A DNA stretch of 64,000 nucleotides, from the NCBI GenBank assembly GCA_002726235.1, contig PBSN01000013.1:14124-78123 (forward strand), read 5' to 3'. This DNA is from Nitrospiraceae bacterium (lineage in GTDB: Bacteria > Nitrospirota > Nitrospiria > Nitrospirales > UBA2166). Positions 1 through 9,773 of this stretch are shown piece by piece. The first letter of the stretch is position 1; every line of letters begins with the position of its first letter. Position numbers and translations under genes: made by a program. The notes beneath the pieces were generated by a model that did not search any database, was not told the origin of the DNA, and saw only the letters and a program-made list of their open reading frames with translations.

Positions 1-272
1 ATGACGTTGTGGTGTTTTTGGTCGATGACAGTGAATGCCTGGGTTCGAAATAATGATTCGGTTCAGCGCGTAGTGCCGGATCGCGCAACATCCTCGGGTG
101 GCGCGAGAAGTTCAGAATAGGCAAGCACATGGGCACCGGGAAAAAGTTCTGATGTCCCCGCGTCACGAGCAGAAAGATGAGTTGGATGACGAGTTTCAGA
201 TCGCGGTTCCCTGGGGGTGGATCCGAGAGTGATGCCGGGAAAATACAAGAATGGTATTCTATCTAACGTTTA
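1..272. other. Left-edge stretch, no convincing gene
   Basis: No complete gene is supported here. In frame 3 the first 51 bases read as a short open tail ending in TAA (last residues DDSECLGSK), which could be the 3' end of a gene outside the window, but 16 residues cannot establish this. The rest has only short unconvincing reading frames on both strands. Confidence 0.4.
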
Positions 273-380
273 GATTGAGCAAATTGAGATGTAATTGGGG
301 ACGAGGAAAGAAATTTTTTCTTGCAGGTTGAGTAAATTGAGATGTAATTGGGGACGAGAAAGCGAAATTTTTTCTTGACA
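273..380. repeat. Tandem duplication, about 53-bp unit, two copies
   Basis: Two adjacent, nearly identical units (273-325 and 326-380) share the core AAATTGAGATGTAATTGGGG, then ACGAG and an A-rich to T-rich end. The GGGGACGA motif recurs at 672-722. Each unit ends in AAATTTTTTCTTG, so a repeated T-rich signal is possible. Function unknown. Confidence 0.8.
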
Positions 381-669
381 TGAGGTGTATCGAAATAGAT
401 AATGCGCTAGCCGTTAGGGAGAAATGGGATGCGCGGGTTCTATCACGATTTGGTTTTTCTTGACACCGGATGGGTGACTGTCTCAGAATGCTTCCGGTTT
501 TTCTCTGGTGGGTCGAGGTGCGGTAGTGACCTTGGATCGTACGACGAATGGGTGTAACGGGGATGACACACATAGATGTGAGACATACAACATGACGATT
601 GGGGTAGCAGTGGCAGGACTAACTAGAGGTAGTATGGGGGAATGGGGGCAACACGGAAGGGTCAAGAAA
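381..669. other. Intergenic, no gene seen
   Basis: Short overlapping frames occur on both strands but none has a recognisable domain or a good ribosome binding site. The stretch separates two blocks containing GGGGACGA motifs and precedes the collagen-like lipoprotein gene. Confidence 0.4.
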
Positions 670-722
670 AAATATGGGGACGAAAAAAAAATATGGGGAC
701 GAAGAAAATATGGGGACGAGAG
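670..722. repeat. Short tandem repeats containing ATGGGGACGA
   Basis: Three copies of TATGGGGACGA separated by A-rich spacers lie about 60-110 bp upstream of the lipoprotein start. The motif resembles the GGGGACGAG in the 273-380 tandem units, so the two blocks may share an origin. Role unknown; slippage or regulator binding are both possible. Confidence 0.7.
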
Positions 723-778
723 GTGAAGTTGTGTTGTTGAGTAGAAATGAAGATCATCAAATAGGGAGGACTGAACCA

Positions 779-2899
779 ATGGGAAACAAGAAAACGGCGA
801 GGAAGGCCCGGTGGGCATCTTCAAGCTTCATCCTTTTGCTGTGTGCATTAGGGTTGGGGTTAGTGCTGGTTGGTTGTAGCGGTGATGATGGTTCGGTCGG
901 AGCTCCCGGCCCAGCTGGACCTCCGGGACCAGCCGGATCTGTCGGACCTGCAGGGGCAACTGGAGCGGATGGCTCCTCTGGCTCAGCAGGAGCAAGGGGC
1001 CCAGCGGGCCCAGCGGGACCAGCGGGAGCGCAAGGCGCATCAGGATCGACGGGCGTGGCGGGAGCGACAGGAGCAGAGGGATCTGCGGCAGTGGTTCCTG
1101 GGTCAACCCTCACGAAGGGACTTGCCATCAAAGGGCCTATTGCTAACGCGGTCGTGGTTCTGTCGTTGTATGGAGCCAATAATGGCGACGCGTGTCCTGC
1201 CAGCACTACTGCCATCGCGGGCTCAGGGGCGCTGGCTTTGACAGGTCGATGCATCGTCGGCTCCTCGGGGACAACCGATGAGAACGGTCTCTTTGCGCTC
1301 ACCATTCCTGGTGATCAGACAGCGGCTGCGGGTCCTTTCCTGATCACAGTCAGCAACGGAACCATGCTTGATGAGGTGACTGGAGCAACGGTTACAGGGC
1401 CACAGGGCGGCGGCATCAACACGGAATTTCGGTCGCTTCTTGCTCTCGACTTTGCCGATGACCTGAGACTTCCCGGTGGGGCAGCGAACATCATTCCTGT
1501 TGCCGTGACCGCACTTACCGAAATGGCAGCATCTCGTGCACTGGCTGCCGGCGTGGTCGCGCCGTCTCCAGCTGATGCGCATTCGGCAAACACGCAAACG
1601 GCCGAGCTCTTTGGCCTGGGCGGTGTTGATATTACGACGACTATTCCGTCTAATATTCTCGATCCGAATTCGTCAAACGACTCAGACGTCGCCAAGAAGT
1701 ACGGCTTGATCAACGCAGCATTCTCCCAGCTTGCACAGGTGCTTGAAGGGGATCAGGATGTGCTTGATGTCGTAAATGCTGTGAGCAACGATTATGACGA
1801 CGGTATCTTGAACTCACAATCACGTGACGGACTAGATGCGTCTGTTACCGTGACGGGTGCATCCCGGACAATGCCGGCGAGTACGATGGGGAATACCTTC
1901 GCCGCTGCTATCGAGACTATTCAGGCCAGCTCGGTGAACCAAACTGGGTTCACTATTGATGCGGCTACCATCACCACCATCAGCAAAGCGCATATCATGT
2001 CAAATAATATCGTCACCCTTGCGGACAATGGCTGTGTTGTCGCCGATGCCAGGTTGCCTTCAGGGTCGATGATCTTTGTGCGGCAGCATCGAGGTGGGAC
2101 CAGCACCGGCGTTGCTACTGATGGAGCAGCGGATGACCAGGGTATTGTGAATGGTGTCGCAACGCTGAGAAATGCGGCGGGCGGACTTGGGGACACGATC
2201 GGACCGGATCTTGCCGGCCGTCTTGCTGTCACCTTCCCTGGCGGCGGGTTGTTCTCGGCCCAGAGTGTGACAATCCGTTGCGTTCTCGCCAACTACTCGC
2301 AAGGCCAGACTGCAGCTGGTGACCGAGGTACTGGACAGATTATGATCAGCCCTCGGTTTACCATTCGTGACCCTGTCACGGCTGATGTCGCTCTTGGGCT
2401 TGCGACTCAAGCTCATGTCGATGCTCTCGCTGGCTCCGCGAGGACCATCACTGGAGTTCTCAGTGGAATGTTAATCAACAACAATCCGACTGGCGTGACT
2501 GCGTCGCAGCCGGAAGGTACGGTCATTACGATTACGGGCCTGCGTGATGGAAACGGAAGCACCATCAACGTGACCACCCCGCTTCCCCCAACAGCCATTC
2601 TGAACCAGGGGGGGAATGTGGTACGGTTTGTTCCCAATGCGCTTATCGCAGCGCTCAGCAATGCCGGAATATCGCAGTTTGATACGCTGGTTAAATCGGG
2701 AACTTTCGTTTATGAGATTTCACCGGGCATGAATCTGCAGTTGCATCCTAATACTACAGGCGCAACGGAGAGCAACGCCCCACCAGCGGGTCGTGCGCAA
2801 ACATGCAACGGGGATCCAGATACGATGGTCAGTATCACTCCCACAGGTACCTGCACGGCTGTGAACACGATCAGGGGGTCATTGACCGTCGCGCAGTAA
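779..2899 (+). CDS. Collagen-like repeat lipoprotein
   Basis: This is a secreted lipoprotein of about 706 residues. After a basic N-terminus and a hydrophobic segment there is a lipobox LVGC, so Cys about 37 would be lipidated. Residues about 40-105 are an uninterrupted run of Gly-X-Y triplets rich in Pro and Ala, as in bacterial collagen triple-helix repeats. The remaining 600 residues are Ala/Thr/Gly-rich and beta-prone, with no domain I can name. The start was chosen at 779 because AGGGAGGA lies just upstream and the signal peptide begins there; in-frame starts further upstream lie in the repeat block. A strong terminator follows. Likely a surface stalk or adhesin trimerised by the collagen region; that role is inference. 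Confidence 0.85.
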   Translation: MGNKKTARKARWASSSFILLLCALGLGLVLVGCSGDDGSVGAPGPAGPPGPAGSVGPAGATGADGSSGSAGARGPAGPAGPAGAQGASGSTGVAGATGAEGSAAVVPGSTLTKGLAIKGPIANAVVVLSLYGANNGDACPASTTAIAGSGALALTGRCIVGSSGTTDENGLFALTIPGDQTAAAGPFLITVSNGTMLDEVTGATVTGPQGGGINTEFRSLLALDFADDLRLPGGAANIIPVAVTALTEMAASRALAAGVVAPSPADAHSANTQTAELFGLGGVDITTTIPSNILDPNSSNDSDVAKKYGLINAAFSQLAQVLEGDQDVLDVVNAVSNDYDDGILNSQSRDGLDASVTVTGASRTMPASTMGNTFAAAIETIQASSVNQTGFTIDAATITTISKAHIMSNNIVTLADNGCVVADARLPSGSMIFVRQHRGGTSTGVATDGAADDQGIVNGVATLRNAAGGLGDTIGPDLAGRLAVTFPGGGLFSAQSVTIRCVLANYSQGQTAAGDRGTGQIMISPRFTIRDPVTADVALGLATQAHVDALAGSARTITGVLSGMLINNNPTGVTASQPEGTVITITGLRDGNGSTINVTTPLPPTAILNQGGNVVRFVPNALIAALSNAGISQFDTLVKSGTFVYEISPGMNLQLHPNTTGATESNAPPAGRAQTCNGDPDTMVSITPTGTCTAVNTIRGSLTVAQ

Positions 2900-2952
2900 G
2901 CACTAACGACCATAGATTCAGGCTTCTACAAGTCTGGATAGGGTGAGTATGT

Positions 2953-2988
2953 CGAAGGGCCCGACACCGATTGGTGTCGGGCCCTTCG
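2953..2988 (+). terminator. Intrinsic terminator after the collagen-like lipoprotein gene
   Basis: A perfect 16-bp stem (CGAAGGGCCCGACACC and its complement) with a GATT loop is followed by TTTATTC. It sits about 55 bp after the stop codon. Confidence 0.9.
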
Positions 2989-3629
2989 TTTATTCATCGT
3001 ACCCTTGTACTGTGTTACATGCTGGCAGGTTTACTCGTTGCAGATTAGTTGCCACTTTGCCGGTGCTTGGCCATCGCAACCCGCGGTACGTGACTCCCGT
3101 AATGCGAAATTTGCGAGTGGATGTTTTTCTTTCCGCCCCTGCCCTGCTCGTTTCAGATGCTTGCTTCGCGATGTATTCGATTAGATAAACCGTGATCGTT
3201 GCCCGTTGCACAGGCGCACGGACGTGGTGAAGATGCTCGTGGTCACCTTGTCCTGCTGGGTGGACTCACCGTAGTTTGGCGCTTCCCTCCTTCCCAAGAT
3301 AATCTATTGCGCATGTCCAATCACTCATGAAGACACACCTGTTATTCTTGCCCCATCCCTTCTTTTTTAGTACATCATCTTCTGCTATCAACCTGTATAA
3401 ATAGTACAAAAGGGAGCAGTGCAGATAATCCTTATGTCATTGATGAACCTGAAATTTCAAAAGCAATATTTTTGTCGCTAAAAGGCACACCCTATTTCTA
3501 TCAAATTTCAAGTGATGCCTTTTTTAGATTCCACCAGGGATAACAACACCACAATAGATGGGTGTTGTAGTTTTCCTTGTTTTTCATTTGTCTCCTAGAT
3601 CAAAGCTTTCATGCAGTTCAAGAGGTTGA

Positions 3630-3896
3630 TGGGCAAAACTTCCGGTGGGAGAATGGGATGAAGCGTATGGGGAAAAATGGTCTTGGGTTGGACGAAAGTA
3701 TGGCCGAGAGTTTAAAAGCACGCAAGGCATTGGTGGAGGCACCTACTATATTGGTGTTTATAACAAGGCAAACAAAGGCAATTGCGTTTTGGCCGTAGGG
3801 GATAGAGAAAAAGGCACTCCTTTTGTTAGGGCCAAAATGATTTTTTTACTCCCAAAGCTCAAAAAAACAATTGTGGGAGCAAGCAAATTGCGATGA
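3630..3896 (+). pseudogene. Possible coding remnant, unrecognised
   Basis: An open frame of about 88 codons has protein-like composition, with WDEAYGEKWSWVGRKYGREF followed by a Gly/Tyr-rich stretch (GGGTYYIGVYNKANKG). A GTG at 3645 is the only early start and lacks a ribosome binding site. The beginning looks missing. It could be a fragment of a decayed gene; I do not recognise the family. Confidence 0.25.
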
Positions 3897-4091
3897 AGCT
3901 CTTGTTTGAAAAACAGCCAGATAGCGAGTGAACATAGAGTAAGAAAACCTCGATAGATACTATTTAGGCAGTAAGGAAATTAAAACTCGCGTCAGTGTGG
4001 TGGCCCAAAGCACTTCGCGTTGGGAGCAACTTCTTACTCTGCTCCAGGGGCGTGACTGAGTCCGCAAAAATTACCCCACTATGATGGGATG

Positions 4092-4481
4092 CTAGGTGTT
4101 TTCCTCTTCACTGCTTGCTTCGTGGTTGGCAGGACACTTCGAAAGTAGTTCTAATGCAACTCTCCGCAAGTGGTGTTTTCTCGCTCCCTTAACACCTCTC
4201 TTGTGCCAATACTCTTCCAATGGCAAGGGGGACTCTCGTAGTATGGTGTTTCTTTTTTTCTGCAGCTGTAGACGTTTCCACAAATAGCGTTGGAGTAGCG
4301 GGTGTTCTGTGTGTATCATCAATACAGAACGGACAACCACTGCTAGCCATGATCTTTCCCCCTCTGTGCCCGGCTCATATTTTTTCAGTGTCTTCAATCT
4401 TGTATCGTCGGTTTCGTCGCAGATCCTCCGGACGATGTCTGTCCTCTTCGTCCTTTTTTCAATGTTCGCCCGCGGCCACAT
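4092..4481 (-). CDS. Hypothetical protein, low support
   Basis: A 129-residue frame, strongly basic and helical in character, with many Arg/Lys/Glu residues and no Gly-rich or membrane segments. There is only a weak GGGA-like binding site upstream. It lies in a gene-poor region and has no recognised family. It could be a remnant or a chance frame. Confidence 0.25.
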   Translation of the reverse strand: MWPRANIEKRTKRTDIVRRICDETDDTRLKTLKKYEPGTEGERSWLAVVVRSVLMIHTEHPLLQRYLWKRLQLQKKRNTILRESPLPLEEYWHKRGVKGARKHHLRRVALELLSKCPANHEASSEEENT

Positions 4482-4652
4482 ATTTCCCGGATTTTTTGTT
4501 GTAGAGAAATTTGTATCCGTCGAGACACATCACACGTGGTTTGCCGTAACACAACTTTCCGCGACTGCAGCTGCTCTATAAACATGGGGCCGCCACAGGC
4601 AAAGTAGAAGTGGTGGTGGGCGAGATTGCGTGGTGGCTAGATGGTGGTGATG

Positions 4653-4681
4653 CGCCCCCTGGCGCTAGACGCCAGGGGGCG
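4653..4681 (-). terminator. Hairpin after the Kelch-repeat gene
   Basis: A perfect 12-bp stem CGCCCCCTGGCG / CGCCAGGGGGCG with loop CTAGA lies 14 bp beyond the stop codon of the minus-strand gene. No T-run follows on the minus strand, so it may be Rho-assisted or only protect the 3' end. Confidence 0.6.
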
Positions 4682-4695
4682 GTGATGTGGAGCTG

Positions 4696-7600
4696 TTAGT
4701 TAAACGTAGCGATTACGACGACAGGCGCCGTGAGTTCAATGTTGCATGAAATATTGGTCCCGGAACACCCGCCACTCCATCCAGCGAAGGTCGAACCTGT
4801 CTCTTCCGTTGCGGTGAGTGTTGCCACTGCTCCTGAGGAATATGCATGGGAGCAGTCTGATCCGCAATTAATTACGGGCGTGGTCCCGGTTAGTGTCATA
4901 CTGGTCACGGTTCCTACGCCGCTTCCTGTTCGGCCAACGGCCAACGTCTGTTCGGTGAAGGTTTCCCCTCCTACCGTTACAGTCGAGGCTGCATCAAACG
5001 CAGCGATGACGGTTTTGCTGTGTGTCATGGTTACGGTACATGTCGTCGCGGTTCCGGAACAGCCCCCTCCCCCCCATCCGATAAATGTCGAACCGGATGC
5101 TGGGGCTGCCTCCAGAGTGATAGCCGTTCCAGTGACGATCGATTCGGAGCAGTCTGTCAATGAACCATTGCTGCCGCAGCTTATGCCGGTGGCCGTGATC
5201 GATCCTGTCCCGGTCTCTTTCACTTCTATCACCGTGAGTAATGAGGCCGCGCTGCTCACGTTCGTAAACTCAGCGGTTACCGTGCGGGCTTGTGTCATGG
5301 AAACCGTGCATGTTGATGTGCCCACACATACGCCGCCACTCCATCCGGCAAATGTTGCGGTTTCATCGGCGGTGGTAGCGGGGATTGCCGTCAGAGAGAC
5401 AGACGTTCCAGTGGTGTAGTTGTTCGTGCAATCTGCTCCGCACAAAATGCCTGCCGGGCTACTCGTGACGGTTCCGGTACCAGTGCCGATTTTGGTCACC
5501 GTCAGTGCTGCGGATGAGCCAACGGGTCCCGAGAATTCAGCACCCACAGTGAAATTTTGCGTCATGATCACCACACACTGTCCGTTGCCTGTACACCCGC
5601 CGCCACTCCACCCGATGAATGTATCGGTGGACGAGGGGAATGCCTGGAGAGTGATAGGAGTTCCAATGGGGTAGGTTTCTGTACAATCTAGGCCACAGTC
5701 AATGCCAGCAGGAGCACTCTTGACTTCGCCTGAACCAAGGCCTGGTTTGGTTACCGTAAGCGTCACGGAGCTTGAGAACTCAGCGGATACAGTGTGGCTT
5801 TGCGTCATAGGCACCGTACACAGTCCCGAGCCTGCACATCCGCCGCCACTCCATCCGGCAAGAGCCCACCCTGGAGCTGGCGTCGCTTGCAGGATGACAA
5901 CGCTTCCTGAAGAGAAGACTTCTGTGCAATCGCCACCAGTTCCCGTTCCGCACATAATACCACCAGGTATGGTCTCGATTGCGCCTTGGCCCGACACGAT
6001 GACCGAGAGGGTCACCTCTTGGCCTGGCGTGGGTGCGGCTGGTGTGGGTGCGGCCGGCGTGGGTGCGGCCGGCGTGGGTGCGGCCGGCGTGGGTGTGGTC
6101 GATGCGAGTTCGAAGGATGCAATTATCGATCTGTTCTGAAGCAACGAAACGAACTGACAGGTCCCACTCAGCGAATCATCGACGATGAGGGTAACGTTAC
6201 ATGCGTCGCCGCTCCATCCCGTGAACACAGAGCCCGGATCAGCCGTGGCCGTGAACAGGACGGTCGCGTTGGCTGGAAAGTTGCTGGCGCATCCTGTCGC
6301 CGTGATATCGGTTGATACACATGTGATGCCTTCTGGAGCGCTAGTGATCATACCGCTTCCATCTCCGGCACGAGTGACGGTCACGAGGGGGAAGCTACTA
6401 GAACCGGCGGCAACAGTGGCGGCCGCATCGATCACTCGTGTCAGGGTGTTATTGTGTGTGTTCTCTTCGCCGGCAACGGGATCAATAGTAACAAGCGCGA
6501 ACATGTCGGTAATGGACCCAAGTCCCTTAACCTTAAATTTTATCTTTGCTTCTGCCCCGGCATTGAGGTCATTAATTGAGATGGTTTGGAGCGGGGTATC
6601 CAGCTCATCCAAAGTTTCATCGGCGGACAGGTACAGGGAGACAGGAATGGATGCGAGGCCTGCTCCTGTCGGGTTAAATGGGCCGTTGGCTGCTTCCGTC
6701 CCGAGATTATTGATTGTCACTTTAACTTTAAGCCTGTTGCCGCCTTCCTTTGCCTTTACCGTAAGTTTCGTGACGATCATGGCAAGATCAGGTGCAGACT
6801 TCACAAACAATTCCGCAGTGGAGAGGATGCCGACGCCCCCTGTCAAAAGCAATTGCCCGTTCTGAAGCAGGGTAGCCGTGTGCAGTTGCCGCGGTGTTGT
6901 CATCGAAGTGATAGCGGCAAAGGAGGTGTTTTCGGGGTCAAATGTCTCTGCGAATGCTCCAGCTCCGCCTGCGAGAAGTACGTGTCCACTTGGGAGCACC
7001 GTGGCCGTATGAAGTTCGCGTGTTGCCGTCATGGGGCCGATAGCGAGGAATGATTCGGTGGTCGGATCAAACAGTTCGGCCGTCTTACCTGCCGTAGCTT
7101 CTTGAGCGATCCCGCCTGCGATAAGGACATTGCCATCAGGCAGTAGCGTGGCGGTGTGCAGACTTCGGGCGGTCGTCAGATTGCTGACTGCGGTGAATGA
7201 CTCGGTGGTCGGGTCGAACACCTCGGCTGTCGCAAGTGCAAAGATGTCACCCAGGCCGCCGGTGAGAAGTACGCGGCCATCCGCTAACAATGTGGCGGTA
7301 TGGCGGCTTCGGGCGGGCGTCAAGTTGTCAGTCGTGGTGAATGACTCGGTGGTCGGGTCGAACACCTCGGCTGTGGCAAGTGTTTGGCCGTTCTCGCTGA
7401 TCCCGCCGGTGAGAAGCACGCGGCCATCCGTTAACAAAGTGGCGGTGTGGCGGCTTCGTGTGGCCGTCAAGTTATCGGTCTCAGTGAAGGACTCCGTGTC
7501 CAGATCAAACAGTTCAGCTGTTGCGCCGCCGCCTGATCCTCCGGCAACTAGTACGCGGCCATCCGTCAACGACACTGCTGTGTGCTCGTGGCGCGACGCA

Positions 7601-8874
7601 ATCATGTTTCCCGTTGGGAAAAACGATTCGGCTTCAGTGTCAAACAACTCGGCCGTTGCGCCGCCGCCAAACCCTCCGGCGATGAGCACTTGCCCTGATG
7701 ATAGGAGAGTTGCCGTATGGCTCTGGCGAGCTGTGATCATGCTGTTTACTGCAAGAAAGCGGCCTTCGAGTGGGAAGAGTCCCGGCGGGGTCACTTCGGG
7801 TGTTACCTCTGGTGTCACAGGGATAGGGATCTCAAAGAGCTCAGCAGTCGTGCTACCGCCAACTCCCCCCGCGATCAGTACCTGTCCAGTGGGCATCCGG
7901 GTAGCTGTTTGGAATGCGCGCTCCGTGGTCAAAGGTTCCGTTGGGGAAAATACGCCTGTCGCTGGATCGAAAAGCTCTGCGGTAGATCCTCCCGCCAAGC
8001 CCCCTGCAACAAGTACCTGCCCGTTCGATAAGAGCGTTGCCGTGGGGTTTCTCCGCTCAGTGAGCAAGTCGCCCGTCGGTGTAAACACCCCCGTTGCTGG
8101 GTCAAATAGTTCGGCGGAGGACAACGTCAGCCCATCTCCTGCCCCCCCGACAATGAGTACCTGCCCGGTGGACAACAGGGTGGAGGTGTGGTTGCTGCGG
8201 GCTACCGTCATGGTGCTGGCAGGGGTAAAGGTCCCGGTGGCTGGATCATAGAGCTCAGCCGTTGCCGTACCCTCAGCGCCTCCTGTTAGGAGTACCTGCC
8301 CATTCGTGAGGAGTGTGGCGCGGTGAAACATTCGTGCAGAGGTCAAATTGCTTGTCGGGGTAAAGGTTCCGGTTAGCGGATCATAGCGCTCGGCTGTTGC
8401 GAGGGATCCGCCATCCGAGCCCGTTCCTCCGGCGAGGAGTACATGGCCATTAGGCAATAGAGTCGCCGTATGATTACTCCGAGCTGTGGTCATGTTGCCT
8501 GTCGTGGTAAAGGTCTCAGTTGCCGGGTCGAACAGTTCGACCGATGTGTCGCTGCCCACGCCGCCGGCGATGAGCACCTGCCCATCATTTAGAAGAGTTG
8601 CGGTGTGAAGGGTGCGCGTCGTGCCCATGCTGCCTACGGGGGAGAATTCTGCAATCGCTGGGTCGAATAGCTCCGCTGTTGCTCCCGCATCCGAACCGCC
8701 GGTGATGAGCACCTGCCCATCATTTAGAAGAGTTGCGGTGTGAAAGATTCGTGGCGCGGTAAGGGTGCTGGTGCTCGTAAATGTCTGGCTTATGGCTGAT
8801 ATGCCACTTCCGAGAATGACAGCCGCCCCGGTTGCTAGTATGAATAGTGACCAACTGCTTGTTGTCCGTATCAC
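4696..8874 (-). CDS. Giant secreted Kelch-repeat / CARDB / InlB-type repeat protein
   Basis: A 1392-residue exported protein with a signal peptide at about residues 1-30. Residues about 40-680 are about a dozen Kelch-type repeats (HTATLLNDGQVLITGG, then AELFDP), forming one or two beta-propellers. A CARDB-like segment follows at about 690-790. The rest holds about six repeats of the FTGWSGGGCSG kind, each with paired Cys, as in divergent InlB B-repeats of bacterial surface proteins. A proline-rich (TPAAP) linker lies at about 925-950. The start is GTG with GAGGGGG seven bases upstream. It is probably a cell-surface adhesin or carbohydrate-binding protein; the ligand is unknown. Long open frames on the opposite strand are coding shadows caused by the repeats. 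Confidence 0.88.
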   Translation of the reverse strand: MIRTTSSWSLFILATGAAVILGSGISAISQTFTSTSTLTAPRIFHTATLLNDGQVLITGGSDAGATAELFDPAIAEFSPVGSMGTTRTLHTATLLNDGQVLIAGGVGSDTSVELFDPATETFTTTGNMTTARSNHTATLLPNGHVLLAGGTGSDGGSLATAERYDPLTGTFTPTSNLTSARMFHRATLLTNGQVLLTGGAEGTATAELYDPATGTFTPASTMTVARSNHTSTLLSTGQVLIVGGAGDGLTLSSAELFDPATGVFTPTGDLLTERRNPTATLLSNGQVLVAGGLAGGSTAELFDPATGVFSPTEPLTTERAFQTATRMPTGQVLIAGGVGGSTTAELFEIPIPVTPEVTPEVTPPGLFPLEGRFLAVNSMITARQSHTATLLSSGQVLIAGGFGGGATAELFDTEAESFFPTGNMIASRHEHTAVSLTDGRVLVAGGSGGGATAELFDLDTESFTETDNLTATRSRHTATLLTDGRVLLTGGISENGQTLATAEVFDPTTESFTTTDNLTPARSRHTATLLADGRVLLTGGLGDIFALATAEVFDPTTESFTAVSNLTTARSLHTATLLPDGNVLIAGGIAQEATAGKTAELFDPTTESFLAIGPMTATRELHTATVLPSGHVLLAGGAGAFAETFDPENTSFAAITSMTTPRQLHTATLLQNGQLLLTGGVGILSTAELFVKSAPDLAMIVTKLTVKAKEGGNRLKVKVTINNLGTEAANGPFNPTGAGLASIPVSLYLSADETLDELDTPLQTISINDLNAGAEAKIKFKVKGLGSITDMFALVTIDPVAGEENTHNNTLTRVIDAAATVAAGSSSFPLVTVTRAGDGSGMITSAPEGITCVSTDITATGCASNFPANATVLFTATADPGSVFTGWSGDACNVTLIVDDSLSGTCQFVSLLQNRSIIASFELASTTPTPAAPTPAAPTPAAPTPAAPTPGQEVTLSVIVSGQGAIETIPGGIMCGTGTGGDCTEVFSSGSVVILQATPAPGWALAGWSGGGCAGSGLCTVPMTQSHTVSAEFSSSVTLTVTKPGLGSGEVKSAPAGIDCGLDCTETYPIGTPITLQAFPSSTDTFIGWSGGGCTGNGQCVVIMTQNFTVGAEFSGPVGSSAALTVTKIGTGTGTVTSSPAGILCGADCTNNYTTGTSVSLTAIPATTADETATFAGWSGGVCVGTSTCTVSMTQARTVTAEFTNVSSAASLLTVIEVKETGTGSITATGISCGSNGSLTDCSESIVTGTAITLEAAPASGSTFIGWGGGGCSGTATTCTVTMTHSKTVIAAFDAASTVTVGGETFTEQTLAVGRTGSGVGTVTSMTLTGTTPVINCGSDCSHAYSSGAVATLTATEETGSTFAGWSGGCSGTNISCNIELTAPVVVIATFN
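6026..6100 (-). repeat. Five 15-bp tandem units encoding a Thr-Pro-Ala-Ala-Pro linker
   Basis: Units GGCGTGGGTGCGGCC are repeated five times with few changes. On the coding (minus) strand they give a Pro/Ala linker between the InlB-type repeats. Such arrays vary in copy number by slippage and would change linker length in frame. Confidence 0.9.
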
Positions 8875-9318
8875 GCGTACCCCCTCATACTCTGGTTGAT
8901 ATTTATGTACGCTACCTGACCAATAACCCTAGCGTACCATAACTCGGTTTTTTTTGGTGTATCTTGGTGTATCAACTGGAAAAACTGTACCAAGAATAAT
9001 ATGTGTTCGGCGGACAGTAAGCACATGGAGATAGGGGAAGTCATGCAGGATCTAACGACAGATTCTGAGGCGTATGTTTGAGCGATGCCCTCTTGAAGGC
9101 TTTTCTCTTAGGCCTCTCTCATTCATTCACGGAACGTTCACGGTTCCTGATGGTGAGCATTCAGTACACCTGTGTATTGGGGTGGTTCTTGTTTGTAGGA
9201 TGAAGAATATTCATCGAAACGTTCTCCTTATTGCTCGCGTTGATACTAGATGCGTGATTGCTGACTGCAAGGAGCACAATGTCGTGGTACGCAGTGCAGG
9301 ACGCGAATGGAGAGAGAG
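8875..9318. other. Intergenic region upstream of the Kelch-repeat gene
   Basis: 444 bp between the start of one minus-strand gene and the stop of the next. It contains the leader of the Kelch-repeat gene and a short direct repeat GGTGTATCTTGGTGTATC at about 8956. No gene is supported. Confidence 0.4.
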
Positions 9319-9753
9319 TTAGGCTAGGCGCTCCCAGAGGGCACGGACAGTCTGTTGATGTCCGCCAAGGGTGAGTGGGGGAGTTGTCAGGAGAAGACGA
9401 TTTCCGGAAAACTCGAAGAAACGTGTTTGTATCGTCCCTCCCCAATTCGGAAACAAGCTGCATTCCAAGATATGCGCGATGGTTCTCTTTGATTCGTTGA
9501 CATCGTAGGTGCCGCAGTACGCCATATATCCCTGAAATGCCGTTCGGGTTTCCTCAGCGCTTCCCTGTAACGGGTCTCCGGATGCAAACGACATCCGATC
9601 ACGCCGCATGACGTGTCCGGACATGTACCCGTGTATGTCATACATGATCATTCCAGCCGGGTTTTGGCCGAGTGGATAACTCACGGTTCCATCTGCCCGG
9701 CAGAGTTCAAATGAAATTAATTTCCATGTCCCAACAAATTGCTCTTTTCCCAA
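9319..9753 (-). CDS. Lipocalin-like domain protein
   Basis: A 144-residue soluble protein that begins with the pattern typical of lipocalin-like domain proteins (FVGTWKLISFE, then YDIHGYMSGHV). These are single beta-barrel proteins thought to bind small hydrophobic ligands, often encoded alone in bacteria. The start is TTG with AAGGAAGAG upstream. No signal peptide, so cytoplasmic. It lies 20 bp downstream of nth on the same strand and may be co-transcribed with it. Ligand unknown. Confidence 0.75.
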   Translation of the reverse strand: MGKEQFVGTWKLISFELCRADGTVSYPLGQNPAGMIMYDIHGYMSGHVMRRDRMSFASGDPLQGSAEETRTAFQGYMAYCGTYDVNESKRTIAHILECSLFPNWGGTIQTRFFEFSGNRLLLTTPPLTLGGHQQTVRALWERLA

Positions 9754-9773
9754 TGCTTCTCTTCCTTAACTTC

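Larger units (their letters stand above)
2990..4651. other. Gene-poor, AT-richer region
   Basis: About 1.7 kb without a well-supported gene, lower in GC than its surroundings. It contains two low-confidence coding fragments (3630-3896 plus, 4092-4481 minus) listed separately. No transposase, inverted-repeat ends or RNA gene was recognised. It may be decayed acquired DNA. Confidence 0.5.

Noticed and set aside
757-1305. Minus-strand frame opposite the collagen-like region
   Set aside because: Pro/Ala-rich shadow of the Gly-X-Y repeats.
4730-8251. Several long plus-strand frames opposite the Kelch/InlB repeat gene
   Set aside because: They are created by the repetitive codon pattern of the minus-strand gene; the Kelch and InlB motifs are clear on the minus strand.
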